The notes beneath the pieces were generated by a model. It searched no databases and was not told where the DNA came from. It saw nothing but the letters and a program-made list of their open reading frames with translations. The position numbers and the translations under genes were made by a program. Of a stretch of 64,000 nucleotides of DNA, positions 54,304 to 63,924 are shown piece by piece. This DNA is from Didymella arachidicola (taxonomy: Eukaryota; Ascomycota; Dothideomycetes; Pleosporales; Didymellaceae): NCBI GenBank assembly GCA_016630955.3, contig CM049989.1, positions 2,006,311 through 2,070,310 of the forward strand, given 5' to 3'. Each line of letters opens with the position of its first letter. Position 1 is the stretch's first letter.

Positions 54304-57300
54304 ATGTCTCACCAGACAGCGTCTCGCTGGATAGTCTACACGGGTAATCCAGAAGCCGGTGTCTTTTCTGAAAGCGCCTCTAACCCTTCCTCATGGACTG
54401 TCCATTCAGGCGACTCAGCAAAGAGCAAGGCATGTGAATGACGTACCTTTGCCGCACTTTTTATTCTATCTCACCCTCACTTGCTAATTATAGATAGCCT
54501 GCAGAACCCGAAGTGCCAAACATTATCTCCTATCTGCCAGAACATGGACACCTGTTGTGCACCCCATGTAGAAGCGTTATACCCTACAAGACGCTCCGTT
54601 ACCACCTCCGCCACTACCACAAAACTCGATCGTCCATATGCGAAATTATCCTTTCTCAGTATAAAGGACTTCCTGTATCGCAGATTGATGCAGACGTTGT
54701 CCCTCGTGCAAATAACTCTTCTAGCTTAGATTTCCTAGCGCCACCCGAGCGAGGCTACTCCTGTCCGCAGTGCGACTTGACAACTTGTAGTTGGGATACA
54801 ATGCTGCTGCATTTTCGGAAGACGCAGTGCAGTAGGGGGCAGAGGACGCGCAATGATCTATTCTGCTTCGTCCAGCGATGGTCTCCTATCAGGCGAAACG
54901 TGGGAGGTACCTGGAGGGTAGCACACGCTACACACACAATTCAAAGCAGAAGAAGATCAAGCCAGGACGGATCCGTGTCAGACGACCCTGCGACCGCCGC
55001 TCTTCTGCTGATGGAAGCCGAGGAGGAAGCTAGGCTCTTACAGCAAGATCAAGAACTGATGGCCCTAAGCAACGAGCTTGAGCATGACGAGAAAACCGAC
55101 TGGCTGCGCGGTTGTGGTTGGACGCGGTGGTTTGCCCAAAAGCCGCTCCATCTGATTATTGCTACTTCTAGGTTGGCCACTTCTACCGGTGAAGCTATTC
55201 ACCTCGGCACCTGGAACAGCGTGGAGTGGATCAGCTCCGCAGCTACAGAGTCAAAACTAAGACAACTATCAGAAATTGTTCATCTCGTGCTTGATCGCTG
55301 CGAGGAAACATTAGAACAAACTCCGCGAGTCTTGCGCTGCTGGCTGCGAAGCTGGGGGTCACACTTCTACGCGTATCCCTTCGAGCTACCTCAACGAGAC
55401 GCTACGAAAGCTAGGTACCGCTCCTTCCTAAACCGCTTTCTGTGCTATGTATTCCGATCATGGCAGGTATGTCAGAAGCTCAATCAAAGCTTAAGCGAGG
55501 TATATGGGCTTCAGCTGTCGGACGCACAGGCGGATATCGTGAAATCTGTCTGGTCAGATCTGTCCACAAAAGGATTCAGTAAGGCAGAGCCTACGTTCTC
55601 TTCCCGTTTATCAGAAACCGTCTTTCAGCTGCTCGTGCTATTTTGGACGGATGTGTCCACAGACGGCATATTGGAAGGCAAAGCAATTGTCCACTTCTCT
55701 GGTGTGCTGGGTATCCATCCGTACGAGTTGGCATACCGTACAGCTTACGACTACACACCGTACCTATCAGCTCTACTGTGGATTGGTAGACTTATTATTC
55801 TCGAGTACGCCTTGCCGCTGCGAGGGTACACTACCCTTGATGTTCTCTGGCCAGCACGAGCAGCCTATGCTGATCAGGGCAAACGTCTCTGTGTAGAGAT
55901 TCGCCCAGCATACCTCCAACGCGGCAGTCTCTCACCTATGGGCTACCTGATTGAGCGTTTGCAGCACGGCAGAGCCATTGCCAAACGCGAAGGACCACGC
56001 ACCAACCTATCTTGGTCCCTCGATGGTCAGACCCTAGACATCGCTGGTTCTCGCATCTCTATGCATGAATTCCGCTATACAATCCACTGCCTCCTTGCTA
56101 GACTTGAAAGAATCACGCGAGACCTCATGTTTGACTGGTGGCCTAAGGTAGATCTCCATACCTTAAAAGAGGATCTATCAAGGCACCGCCCAGGTTATTC
56201 GTTCCTGCAAGAGCCAGCAAATCAGCTACAGACTAGCTTTAAGCATTTGAGCCGAAGAGCCTTCTCTAAAGAAGGGAGGGGGTTCTCCCTACAAGGCAGA
56301 GGCCGAGAGAAAGCAATGTCCTACCTGAAACAATATAACAACATGGTCGAAGTACTGTTCAGTAGTATCCATGTGACCAGCGGAATGCCTGCTAGAGGAG
56401 AGGAGCTTCGGGTTCTGCGCTGGGCAGACACTGCCGCAGTGCAACGCAACATCTTCATTTGCCAGGGCCGGATCTTGCTAGTCTTTTCGTACAATAAAGC
56501 TAGCCAGAACTCGAACAACTCTTTTTTTGTTGTTCGAGTTCCCTGCTCATCAGTAGAGAGGTGCCTGTTCCTTTACCTCGCATACATCAGACCATTCAGC
56601 GATTTCCTTAGCCGACAACTAAAGCTTGTCAACACAAGCGTTCCAACCAATCCGCACTTGTTCACTGCGTACGACACACCTGTGTCGTGTTTCAGCTCAT
56701 CAGTCTGCTCGAAGCTCCTGCAGCAATCCACACCAGAATGCCCGATACTGCTCCATTTTCAAATGTATCGCCAGATTGCAGTAGCTATTAGCAAGAAGCA
56801 TCTTCTAGATATTGCCCAGCCTTTTGATCCTCACACTCCGAGGGATCGCGATGGACTATTACGACTTCTCTCTTTCCAGACAGGACATAATCCAGCTACC
56901 CATGCTGGCGCGTACGCTTTGGATCGTGCCTATCCTGCCAAGCTGCAACCTGAGTTATTAGAACGATACCTCGAAGTCAGTAAGGTATGGCATCAATTTC
57001 TGGGTGTCGACAGACAAAGCACAGATCAGGCTATTCTCAGCTTTAGTGCAAACAGAAGTTTACCAGAAGCTCCAGTAGAGCATTCAATGTTTCTGCCACC
57101 AAAGGATGATGCGTTCTTGACTAATAGGACTACACAAACACTTGAAGTACCCGAAGAGAGCACAGTATCGCAGATCGAGGCATCGGCCGCTGGCGAGAAT
57201 GAGCGACCGCGGAAGCGAAGGCGCGACTCAGATGAGAGTATAAGTCCAATACAGCAAAAGATTGATGCTTTACGAGCAGATCTTGCCGCCCTAGAGCATG

Positions 57301-57830
57301 AGCACAAGATGCAAAAACTCTGCAAAGCTGCCTCCCAACGAGCGCTAACAAACCAAGGGGGCGAAGACCCCAATGGAACGCTCCGGTATCGTAAGAGGGG
57401 CTCACAAGTATCGTTAAGTAACTGCGCAGATGTGTTCTGCTTTTTAGAAGACTTCAAGGTCTTCGTATGCAAGCAACATCATACCGCAGTTATGAGTCTT
57501 GACCGCCATATGTTGCAGCACCACAAAGTGCCTGCTTCAGTACGAAGACAGGTTGTTGACTGTTTTAGTCGCCTTGAACCAGTGGCTCCAAGCAAGATAG
57601 AGCTGCCTAAAGAGCCCACGCAGGCTATAGAACAGCTTGGTAAGCCACTTGCTGGGCTAGAGTGCAGAGCATGCGGGTATATCACTGTTAGCAAAGATCA
57701 GATTCGGATGCACTGCAACCGAGATCATAAACTTGCTTGGTTAGGCGACAAGAGCCAGTTGTATAATTCAGTGAAGGTACAGAGCTTCTTCCGAACAGGT
57801 GGTCTGCAGAAATACTTTATAGTCGTTTAG
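54304..57830 (+). CDS. OrsD-finger tyrosine-recombinase-like protein C, two exons, intact
   Basis: Exon 1 54304-54435, intron 54436-54497 (GTGAAT...TAG, 62 nt), exon 2 54498-57830; 1154 residues. Fingers CTPCRSVIPYKTLRYHLR (about 62) and CPQCDLTTCSWDTMLLH (about 132) match the OrsD/DUF3505 pattern. An acidic linker with EHDEKTDWLRGCGWTRWF follows, a block that A and B share. The recombinase-like domain (about 230-860) has PARGEELRVLRWADT (Arg 677), YNKAS, YRQIAVAISKK, QTGH (His 841) and Tyr 850. Then come a basic nuclear-type stretch (RPRKRRRDS), a coiled coil, and from about 1020 a second finger pair (CKQHHTAVMSLDRHMLQHH; CRACGYITVSKDQIRMH) that copies the start of the helicase gene next door. 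It is the only undamaged member of the three without a helicase. DNA recombination is inferred, not shown. Confidence 0.85.
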
Positions 57831-57921
57831 TGTTCTGTAACTAAACACGTCCTCTGCATGTAAAGTGTACTAACAACTATAGTAATTCAATAATATATAA
57901 ATTACCTTAATAGTGACTTAG

Positions 57922-60900
57922 CCACTTCTAACCTGCGACAATGTTCACTGTTTTCTAGAAGACTACAGCGTCTTAGTATGCAGGGAGCATCACACTGCTG
58001 TTGTTAATCTCAACACGCATCTCTTGCAGCATCACAGCGTGCCCGCTGCAACTCGAAAACAAGTTGTTGAACGCTTCAATCAATTCGCGCTGATTGACGC
58101 AGCAGACGTTGAGCTTCCAGATGAGCCGGCGCGACCGATAGAAGAGCTTGGGAAGCCGCTAGACGGGCTGCAGTGCAAGACATGCAGCTTCATCACTATC
58201 AACAAGGACACAATGCGCATGCACTGTAAGAAAGATCACCAGCAAGCTTGGCTAGGAGAAAAAGGCGCGCTCTATCACACTGTCAAAGTACAGAGCTTTT
58301 TCCGCACAGGGGTTTTACAGCGATATTTTGTTGTTGATGTAGCTGTAGCCGAAAATGCTCTAAACGACGACGTCGAAGTTGCAGTTCAGAGGCAGCTTGC
58401 CGAGTATAAACTGACACAACAAGAAGTCGAAGAAGAGCTTCAAACACTTGAAGAGGCTGCAAAGACAGACAAGACAGGCTGGTTTAAGCGGACAGGCTGG
58501 TTAGAGTTCTTCAAGGATCGAAATCTTGTTCATCTGGCCCATCAAGCCCGGGCTCCCGATCGGAGCGAGCACAAGCTCAAGCTAGCTGCTCAGCTTGCAG
58601 AGGGACTGATTGAGAGAAGCGTCAAGGGATTGGCTACGCTTCCGCAAGAACTCAGGCGCTGGCTGCGGAGCGCAAAGCAGAGCGAGATCGACGTGCGGCC
58701 GTTGGGGCGACTGCAGAACCCAGAGAGTCAGGCTGTGTACGCAAGCTATATAGTGAGGTTTGTCTGCTTCTATCTACGCGTGCTAGGAGATGAAGAGCAG
58801 CAGGTTATGCGTTTCCGACAGCAACGCGACACAGCTGCTCGATCAGAAAGCAGTGCGGCGTCGAGCAGCGACGAAGACAGCGAAGACGAGGCGGAAGGCA
58901 GTGAGGCTGACGACGACAGCCCGCAGCCCCGGCGCAGGACACGCAGTCAACAGGCACCAGACATGATGAAGGACACGCGCGAGCTCTTTACGTGGACAGC
59001 TGAGCAGAAGTTGTGTGCGATCAGGCTGTGGGACGCGCTGAATGGCGACGACAGAGGCGCTCAGACGGAGGCGCTTCTTGCGTCTATCAGCTCGTTCATC
59101 TTCACGACGTATCATCCCGTGGCGTTGTCTACTGGTTTGATTCAGTTTCTGGCGGTGCTTGGGATTGATGTAGACACGGGCCGCTTGCGGACCGCAAAGA
59201 ACTACTCGTACATGCTGGCGGGGATGGTGTACTGCGTGCGGGTGCTCGCTCTAGAGAAGCTGCTCCCAGGAGGGCAGCGCGACACGCAGACAGAAGAAGA
59301 CCGCGACAACTTTCTGGCAACGCGGCACAAGCAGCTAGCAGACGGCACGTTCAGCCCAATGAGCGAGATGATCAGCATGCTGGCGTACGGCAAGCACATT
59401 GGACTGACGGCCGGCAACTCAGGCAACGCATACTGGTCAGAGGACAAGCAGACGTTCTATCTGAACGGCCGACCGATCGTCATCCGCCGCTTCTGCAAGA
59501 TGGCGCAGGACTTGCTGGCTGAAACAGAGCAGATGCTGTGGGAGCTGTGCTGGGTGGACGGCGAGGAAGAGCGGGTTACCGTTGATTTGAAGCAAGTAGT
59601 TGACGACGTCACGTTCACAAAACGACGCACGTCGTTTGTCGACGCTCCGGGCAACAAACTGCAAGGCGGGCTGGTTTGGATGCTTAGGAGAGCGATGACT
59701 ACAGCGGGCGGGCTGCGATTGAAGCGTGCGGACGGGCAGTGGAGCGTCAAGGCGGTGCGGCAGTACATGCGACAGATGGATCGCTTCTTGGAACTACTGC
59801 TCTGCAGCGTGCACATCACGTCAGGACAGCCCGGGCGTGGGTCCGAGATCACGACGATTCGGCACCGCAACGGCGTACTGCAGGACCGCAACATCTTCGT
59901 CGTGGACGGGCAGGTGATGACAGTGGTCCGCTATCACAAGTCGCAGTCGCAGTGGGACAAGCCGAAGATTGTGCCGCGGTTCTTGCCGCCGCAGCTAGGG
60001 CAGGTGATGGCGGTGTACTTGGTCTACGTACAGCCGTTCCGCGAGTATCTAACGCTGCAGGTGCTAAGCGGCAGCTACAGCGACTACGTGTGGCAAGACG
60101 CGCAGGGCGCGTGGGACACCGGCCGGCTCACGAGGGTGCTGAAGCGCGAGACAGGGAAGAGGCTGGGCGTGGTGCTGCACACGCTAGAGTACCGACACAC
60201 GGCAGTAGGTATTGGGCGAGTCAAGGTGGGAGAGTCGTTCAGCAGGGGCTATCAGGACGACGTTGGCGAGACAGAAGAGGCGGAAGTGGACGACGATGGC
60301 GAAGACGTTCTTGAGCTGCAGAACTCACGCACAACCGCAATGGGGGTAGGCAACTACAGCGTGCCGATGGATATCGTGAAGCATCTCAGCGTGCGGTCCG
60401 TTGATGCGTTCCGGCCGCTTAGCGCAGCATGGCACCGCTTCTTAGGGGTGGATGGGAGCGCAGCGAAGCCCGTAGAGCCGAGCAGGACGACAAAGCGACG
60501 GATGAGCAACAGCACGTCGTCGGCACTTGTTGGGCTGCCGAAAGAGAAAGAAGTGCGGTTTGCAGACCCGCGAGCAGATGCGATACACAGGGGGCTGCAG
60601 CAGGTGCTAGGCAAGCAAGATGTTGGCTTTCGATCGGTGGAGCAGGAGCAGGCTTTGCACGCGGTGCTGGAGAAGCAGACGCCGCTCATCGTCGTGCTTC
60701 CGACGGGCGGAGGCAAGAGCTTGCTGTTCACGCTGCCGGCTTGCGTGGAGGAGCCGGGGGTAACGGTGGTCGTCGTGCCGTACCGGGCGCTGATTGAAGA
60801 TCTAGTCAGGAGGATTCAGCAGTGCGGCGTCGAGTGCATGGAGTGGAAGCACGGCGAGAACAACCCGGCATCTGTGGTGGTAGTCAGTGCAGACGTAGCT

Positions 60901-62289
60901 GGCGACATAACAAGCACTGGCAACTTTCTTGGCTACGCGCGGATGCTGAAAGGAAAGGGGCTGCTGCATAGGGTGGTGATTGACGAGTGTCATCTGGTGT
61001 TCACGGCGAGGAATTGGCGAGAGAAGCTGGTGGCGATGAAGAACTTGCGGCTGCTGGGTAGTCCGATGGTGATGCTGACAGCAACGCTGCCGCCGCTGCA
61101 GGAGGGAGAGCTTGAGGCGAGCATGCTTGTGCGTCACGCAACGTACGTGAGAGCAAGCACGGTGCGGCCGAACGCGCGGTACTTTGTGTCGTGGTGTCAG
61201 CGCGACAAGCTCGAGGAGACGGCGCTGTTCGTGTGCAAGCGGTGGGCAGAGAAGCTGCGGCGGAGCGGACAGAAGGGGGTGGTGTACTGCAAGAGCAAGG
61301 TGCAGTGCGAGCGGCTCGCGACGGAGCTGGGCTGCGGACACTATCACGCAGGGGTGGTGGATCGCGCAGACCGGCTACAGGAGTGGGTGGAGGGGGGCGG
61401 AATGATGGTGGCGACGTCGGCGCTGGGGACGGGAGTGGACTTTGCTGGCATCGTGTACATCTTGCACGTAGGCACACCGTGGAGCATGAGCGACTTTGCT
61501 CAGGCAAGCGGACGCGGGGGACGAGGAGGAGAGCAATACGATGTGGTGGTGCTGGTGGGGCACGGGGAGGTGGAGCAGGTGATGGAGCGAGAGAGAGAGA
61601 AGATGGAGGTGCTCGCGATGGGGCAGTTTCTGATCGGCAGCGGGTGTCGACGAGAGCTGATGAGCTCGTATCTGGACGAGCGGGGGCAGAGCTGCGGGCA
61701 GATTGGGGCAGCGGGATGCGACCGGTGCGGAGAGGGAGAGGAGGTGTGGATAGAGGAGCAGGAGAAGTGGTCGCGGGAGTGGGCGGTGGTGGAGGAAGGG
61801 TTCACAGAGCTGCGAGAGGGGTGTGCGATCTGCTGGATGGTTAGGCAGGAGTTCCCGACGGCTGAAGAGGAGCAGTGGAAAGGGCACCGGGCGATGCAGT
61901 GCACGGCATGGGCAAGGGGAACAGGGATGCAGGCAGATGAGTTCCGTGTGAAGATGCGGGATCGGACGGTGAAGAACAACTGTCGACGGTGCTGGGTGAG
62001 TCAGAAGTACTGCGCGACTGGGGAAGGGATGGACAAGCGGTGTCAGTGGCCGAACGTGGTGGTGCCGCTGGCATTCGCAGCGCGGTTGACGAGGGGTGGG
62101 ATTCAGGCAATGGGAGAGCTGGGGTTTGCAGAGACGGGAGACGAGGCGTACGCTGGGTGGCTGGGAAAGCCGCACAGGTCAGAGATTTGGGGACAGATGT
62201 TTAGCAACGCAATGGCGATGGCGATTAGGCTGGTGTTGGAGGGGTGGGGACGAGAGGGAGAGGAAGAGGAGGGTAGCAGAGTAGAGTAG
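57922..62289 (+). CDS. Telomere-linked RecQ-type helicase with OrsD fingers and a tyrosine-recombinase-like domain
   Basis: Numbers count from 58024 as residue 1; the frame is open from 57922 and coding-like from about 57935, with no in-frame ATG before 58213, so a 5' exon is missing from this model. Fingers: CREHHTAVVNLNTHLLQHH (upstream of and across 58024) and CKTCSFITINKDTMRMH (about 40-60). The recombinase-like domain (about 300-800) has QPGRGSEITTIRHRN (Arg 605), RYHKS, EYRHTAVGIG, and Tyr 778 nine residues after Arg 769 where A-C have His. Helicase: LPTGGGKSLLF (Walker A, 894-899), DECH (987-990), TATLP, ATSALGTGVDF and QASGRGGRGG (1160-1169). The C-terminal 220 residues are Cys/Trp-rich (CDRCGEGEE, CRRCWVSQKYC), possibly zinc-binding. 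It faces the telomere 1.6 kb away. Known RecQ-type telomere-linked helicases are found in subtelomeres of many fungi. Confidence 0.88.
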   Translation, partial: PLLTCDNVHCFLEDYSVLVCREHHTAVVNLNTHLLQHHSVPAATRKQVVERFNQFALIDAADVELPDEPARPIEELGKPLDGLQCKTCSFITINKDTMRMHCKKDHQQAWLGEKGALYHTVKVQSFFRTGVLQRYFVVDVAVAENALNDDVEVAVQRQLAEYKLTQQEVEEELQTLEEAAKTDKTGWFKRTGWLEFFKDRNLVHLAHQARAPDRSEHKLKLAAQLAEGLIERSVKGLATLPQELRRWLRSAKQSEIDVRPLGRLQNPESQAVYASYIVRFVCFYLRVLGDEEQQVMRFRQQRDTAARSESSAASSSDEDSEDEAEGSEADDDSPQPRRRTRSQQAPDMMKDTRELFTWTAEQKLCAIRLWDALNGDDRGAQTEALLASISSFIFTTYHPVALSTGLIQFLAVLGIDVDTGRLRTAKNYSYMLAGMVYCVRVLALEKLLPGGQRDTQTEEDRDNFLATRHKQLADGTFSPMSEMISMLAYGKHIGLTAGNSGNAYWSEDKQTFYLNGRPIVIRRFCKMAQDLLAETEQMLWELCWVDGEEERVTVDLKQVVDDVTFTKRRTSFVDAPGNKLQGGLVWMLRRAMTTAGGLRLKRADGQWSVKAVRQYMRQMDRFLELLLCSVHITSGQPGRGSEITTIRHRNGVLQDRNIFVVDGQVMTVVRYHKSQSQWDKPKIVPRFLPPQLGQVMAVYLVYVQPFREYLTLQVLSGSYSDYVWQDAQGAWDTGRLTRVLKRETGKRLGVVLHTLEYRHTAVGIGRVKVGESFSRGYQDDVGETEEAEVDDDGEDVLELQNSRTTAMGVGNYSVPMDIVKHLSVRSVDAFRPLSAAWHRFLGVDGSAAKPVEPSRTTKRRMSNSTSSALVGLPKEKEVRFADPRADAIHRGLQQVLGKQDVGFRSVEQEQALHAVLEKQTPLIVVLPTGGGKSLLFTLPACVEEPGVTVVVVPYRALIEDLVRRIQQCGVECMEWKHGENNPASVVVVSADVAGDITSTGNFLGYARMLKGKGLLHRVVIDECHLVFTARNWREKLVAMKNLRLLGSPMVMLTATLPPLQEGELEASMLVRHATYVRASTVRPNARYFVSWCQRDKLEETALFVCKRWAEKLRRSGQKGVVYCKSKVQCERLATELGCGHYHAGVVDRADRLQEWVEGGGMMVATSALGTGVDFAGIVYILHVGTPWSMSDFAQASGRGGRGGEQYDVVVLVGHGEVEQVMEREREKMEVLAMGQFLIGSGCRRELMSSYLDERGQSCGQIGAAGCDRCGEGEEVWIEEQEKWSREWAVVEEGFTELREGCAICWMVRQEFPTAEEEQWKGHRAMQCTAWARGTGMQADEFRVKMRDRTVKNNCRRCWVSQKYCATGEGMDKRCQWPNVVVPLAFAARLTRGGIQAMGELGFAETGDEAYAGWLGKPHRSEIWGQMFSNAMAMAIRLVLEGWGREGEEEEGSRVE

Positions 62290-62394
62290 CAAGCAGGGGA
62301 ATAGATGAAGTAATAGGTGTATATGCGTAGCAAAGCCGTGACAAGGTATTAGCAAGAGAGTAACAGGGTAGGGAGGTGGTAGGCCGTCCGGGGC

Positions 62395-62517
62395 AGAAGA
62401 AGGGGGGGTGGGCAGTAGGCCCGTTAGGTGTTACAAGCAGCGGAGCGGTTAGGGTGAGTAGGAGAAGAAGGGGGGGTAGGTAGTGGGCCGTTTAGGTGTT
62501 ACAAGGAGTAGAGCAGC
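62395..62517. repeat. Subtelomeric direct repeat, two copies
   Basis: A unit of about 55 bp beginning agaagaaggggggg and containing ggcccgttaggtgttacaag occurs at about 62395-62448 and, with a few changes (gggccgtttaggtgttacaag), at about 62461-62517, period about 66 bp. Confidence 0.7.
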
Positions 62518-62540
62518 AAAGGGAAAGAGAGAAGAGTATA

Positions 62541-62920
62541 GCAGGGTGTAGCAAGGTATAGTAGGGTGTAGCAAGGTATAGTAGGGTGTAGCAAGGTATA
62601 GTAGGGTGTAGCAAGGTATAGTAGGGTGTAGCAAGGTATAGTAGGGTGTAGCAAGGTATAGTAGGGTGTAGCAAGGTATAGTAGGGTGTAGCAAGGTATA
62701 GTAGGGTGTAGCAAGGTATAGTAGGGTGTAGCAAGGTATAGTAGGGTGTAGCAAGGTATAGTAGGGTGTAGCAAGGTATAGTAGGGTGTAGCAAGGTATA
62801 GTAGGGTGTAGCAAGGTATAGTAGGGTGTAGCAAGGTATAGTAGGGTGTAGCAAGGTATAGTAGGGTGTAGCAAGGTATAGTAGGGTGTAGCAAGGTATA
62901 GTAGGGTGTAGCAGAGTATA
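62541..62920. repeat. 20-bp minisatellite, 17 perfect units
   Basis: The unit gtagggtgtagcaaggtata is repeated without change 17 times from 62561 to 62900, with one diverged copy on each side (62541-62560 and 62901-62920). It contains TAGGG in the same direction as the telomere. The uniformity points to recent homogenisation or expansion. Open frames that appear on the minus strand are products of the repeat. Confidence 0.97.
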
Positions 62921-63370
62921 GCAAGATATAGTAGAGTGTAGTAGGGTGTAGTAAGATATTACAGAGCGTAGTAAAAAGCAGAGTATAGTAGAGTGTAGCA
63001 GGGTATTATAGAGTATAGTAAGGTATAGCAAAGTATAGCAAGATATAGCAGAGCGTAGCAGGGTATAGGAAGGTGTAGTAGGGTAGGGTTAGGTATAGTA
63101 AGGTATAGCAAAGCGTAGTAAGAAGCAGAGTATAGTAGAGTGTAGCAGAGTATAGTAGAGTGTAGCAGAGTATAGTAAAATATAGCAGAATATAGTAAGG
63201 TATAGTAGAGTATAGCAGAGTGTAGCAGAGTGTAGTAAAATATAGTAGGATGTAGTAAGGTATGGAAAAGCATAGTAAAGTATAGTAGAATATAGTAGAA
63301 TATAGTAGAATATAGTAGGATATAGTAGAATATAGTAGGATATAGTAGGATATAGTAGAATATAGTAGAA
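62921..63370. repeat. Degenerate 10-bp repeat tract
   Basis: A loose roughly 10-bp periodic tract of tatagtagag/tgtagcagag variants follows the minisatellite and ends in cleaner tatagtagaa/tatagtagga copies (63281-63370). It looks like the ancestral or decayed form of half of the 20-bp unit. Confidence 0.85.
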
Positions 63371-63394
63371 GGCTAAGCTATAATAAGATATTAT

Positions 63395-63770
63395 AGGTTA
63401 GAAAAAGAGAAGAGTAGGTAGTAGATATAAAAAAAAGTAGGTAGTAGGTATAAAAAAAAAGTAGGTAGTAGGTATAAAAAAAAAGTAGGTATTAGGTATA
63501 ATAAAAAAAATAGGTAGTAGGTATAACAAAAACAATAGGTATTAGGTATAATAAAAAAATAGGTAGTAGGTATAACAAAAACAATAGGTAATAATTATTA
63601 AAAAAAGAATAAGTAGTAAGTTTAAGAAATAATATAGAGAATAATAGATTAGGTAGTAGAAGAATTAAGATAAAAAGAAGAAATAAAAAGAGTAAGGTTA
63701 TAAATAATAAGATACTAAGAGAAGAGAAGAAAAGAAAAAGTGTAGTAAAGCTGTAATAAGGTATTAATAA
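63395..63770. repeat. A-rich tandem repeat and purine-rich tract
   Basis: From about 63405 to 63605 the unit aaaaaaagtaggtagtaggtat recurs with variants (gtaggtatt, aataggtagtagg, aacaaaaac) at about 23-31 bp. It is followed by a purine-rich tract to about 63770 with few C on the plus strand. Confidence 0.8.
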
Positions 63771-63790
63771 AAGCGTATTAGGGAGGGTAG

Positions 63791-63920
63791 GGGGGTAGGC
63801 CCGTAAGAAGGGAAAGGAGGGTGCCCGAAGGGCAACCCGTTAGAAAGGATTACTAAGAAGTAAAGGGGTGGGGGGTGGGCCCGTAAGAGGGGAAAGGAGG
63901 GTGCCCGAAGGGCAACCCGT
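63791..63920. repeat. 50-bp telomere-adjacent direct repeat, two copies
   Basis: 63791-63840 and 63871-63920 match over 50 bp with a few changes near the start, period 80 bp. Each contains the small palindromic gtgcccgaagggcaacccgt. The right copy abuts the telomere repeats after four bases. Confidence 0.92.
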
Positions 63921-63924
63921 CGAT

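Noticed and set aside
47575..62289. Starship-type element (DUF3435 captain with cargo)
   Set aside because: The recombinase-like genes carry OrsD fingers, are tandem, and no terminal repeats or single captain position were found; a link by fold is possible but not shown.
62541..62920. CRISPR-like regular repeat
   Set aside because: Units are directly adjacent with no spacers, in a eukaryotic subtelomere; a minisatellite.
62449..63273. Long minus-strand frames coding for Y/T/L/P repeats
   Set aside because: They are open in several phases at once only because the 20-bp minisatellite lacks stops; no gene structure.
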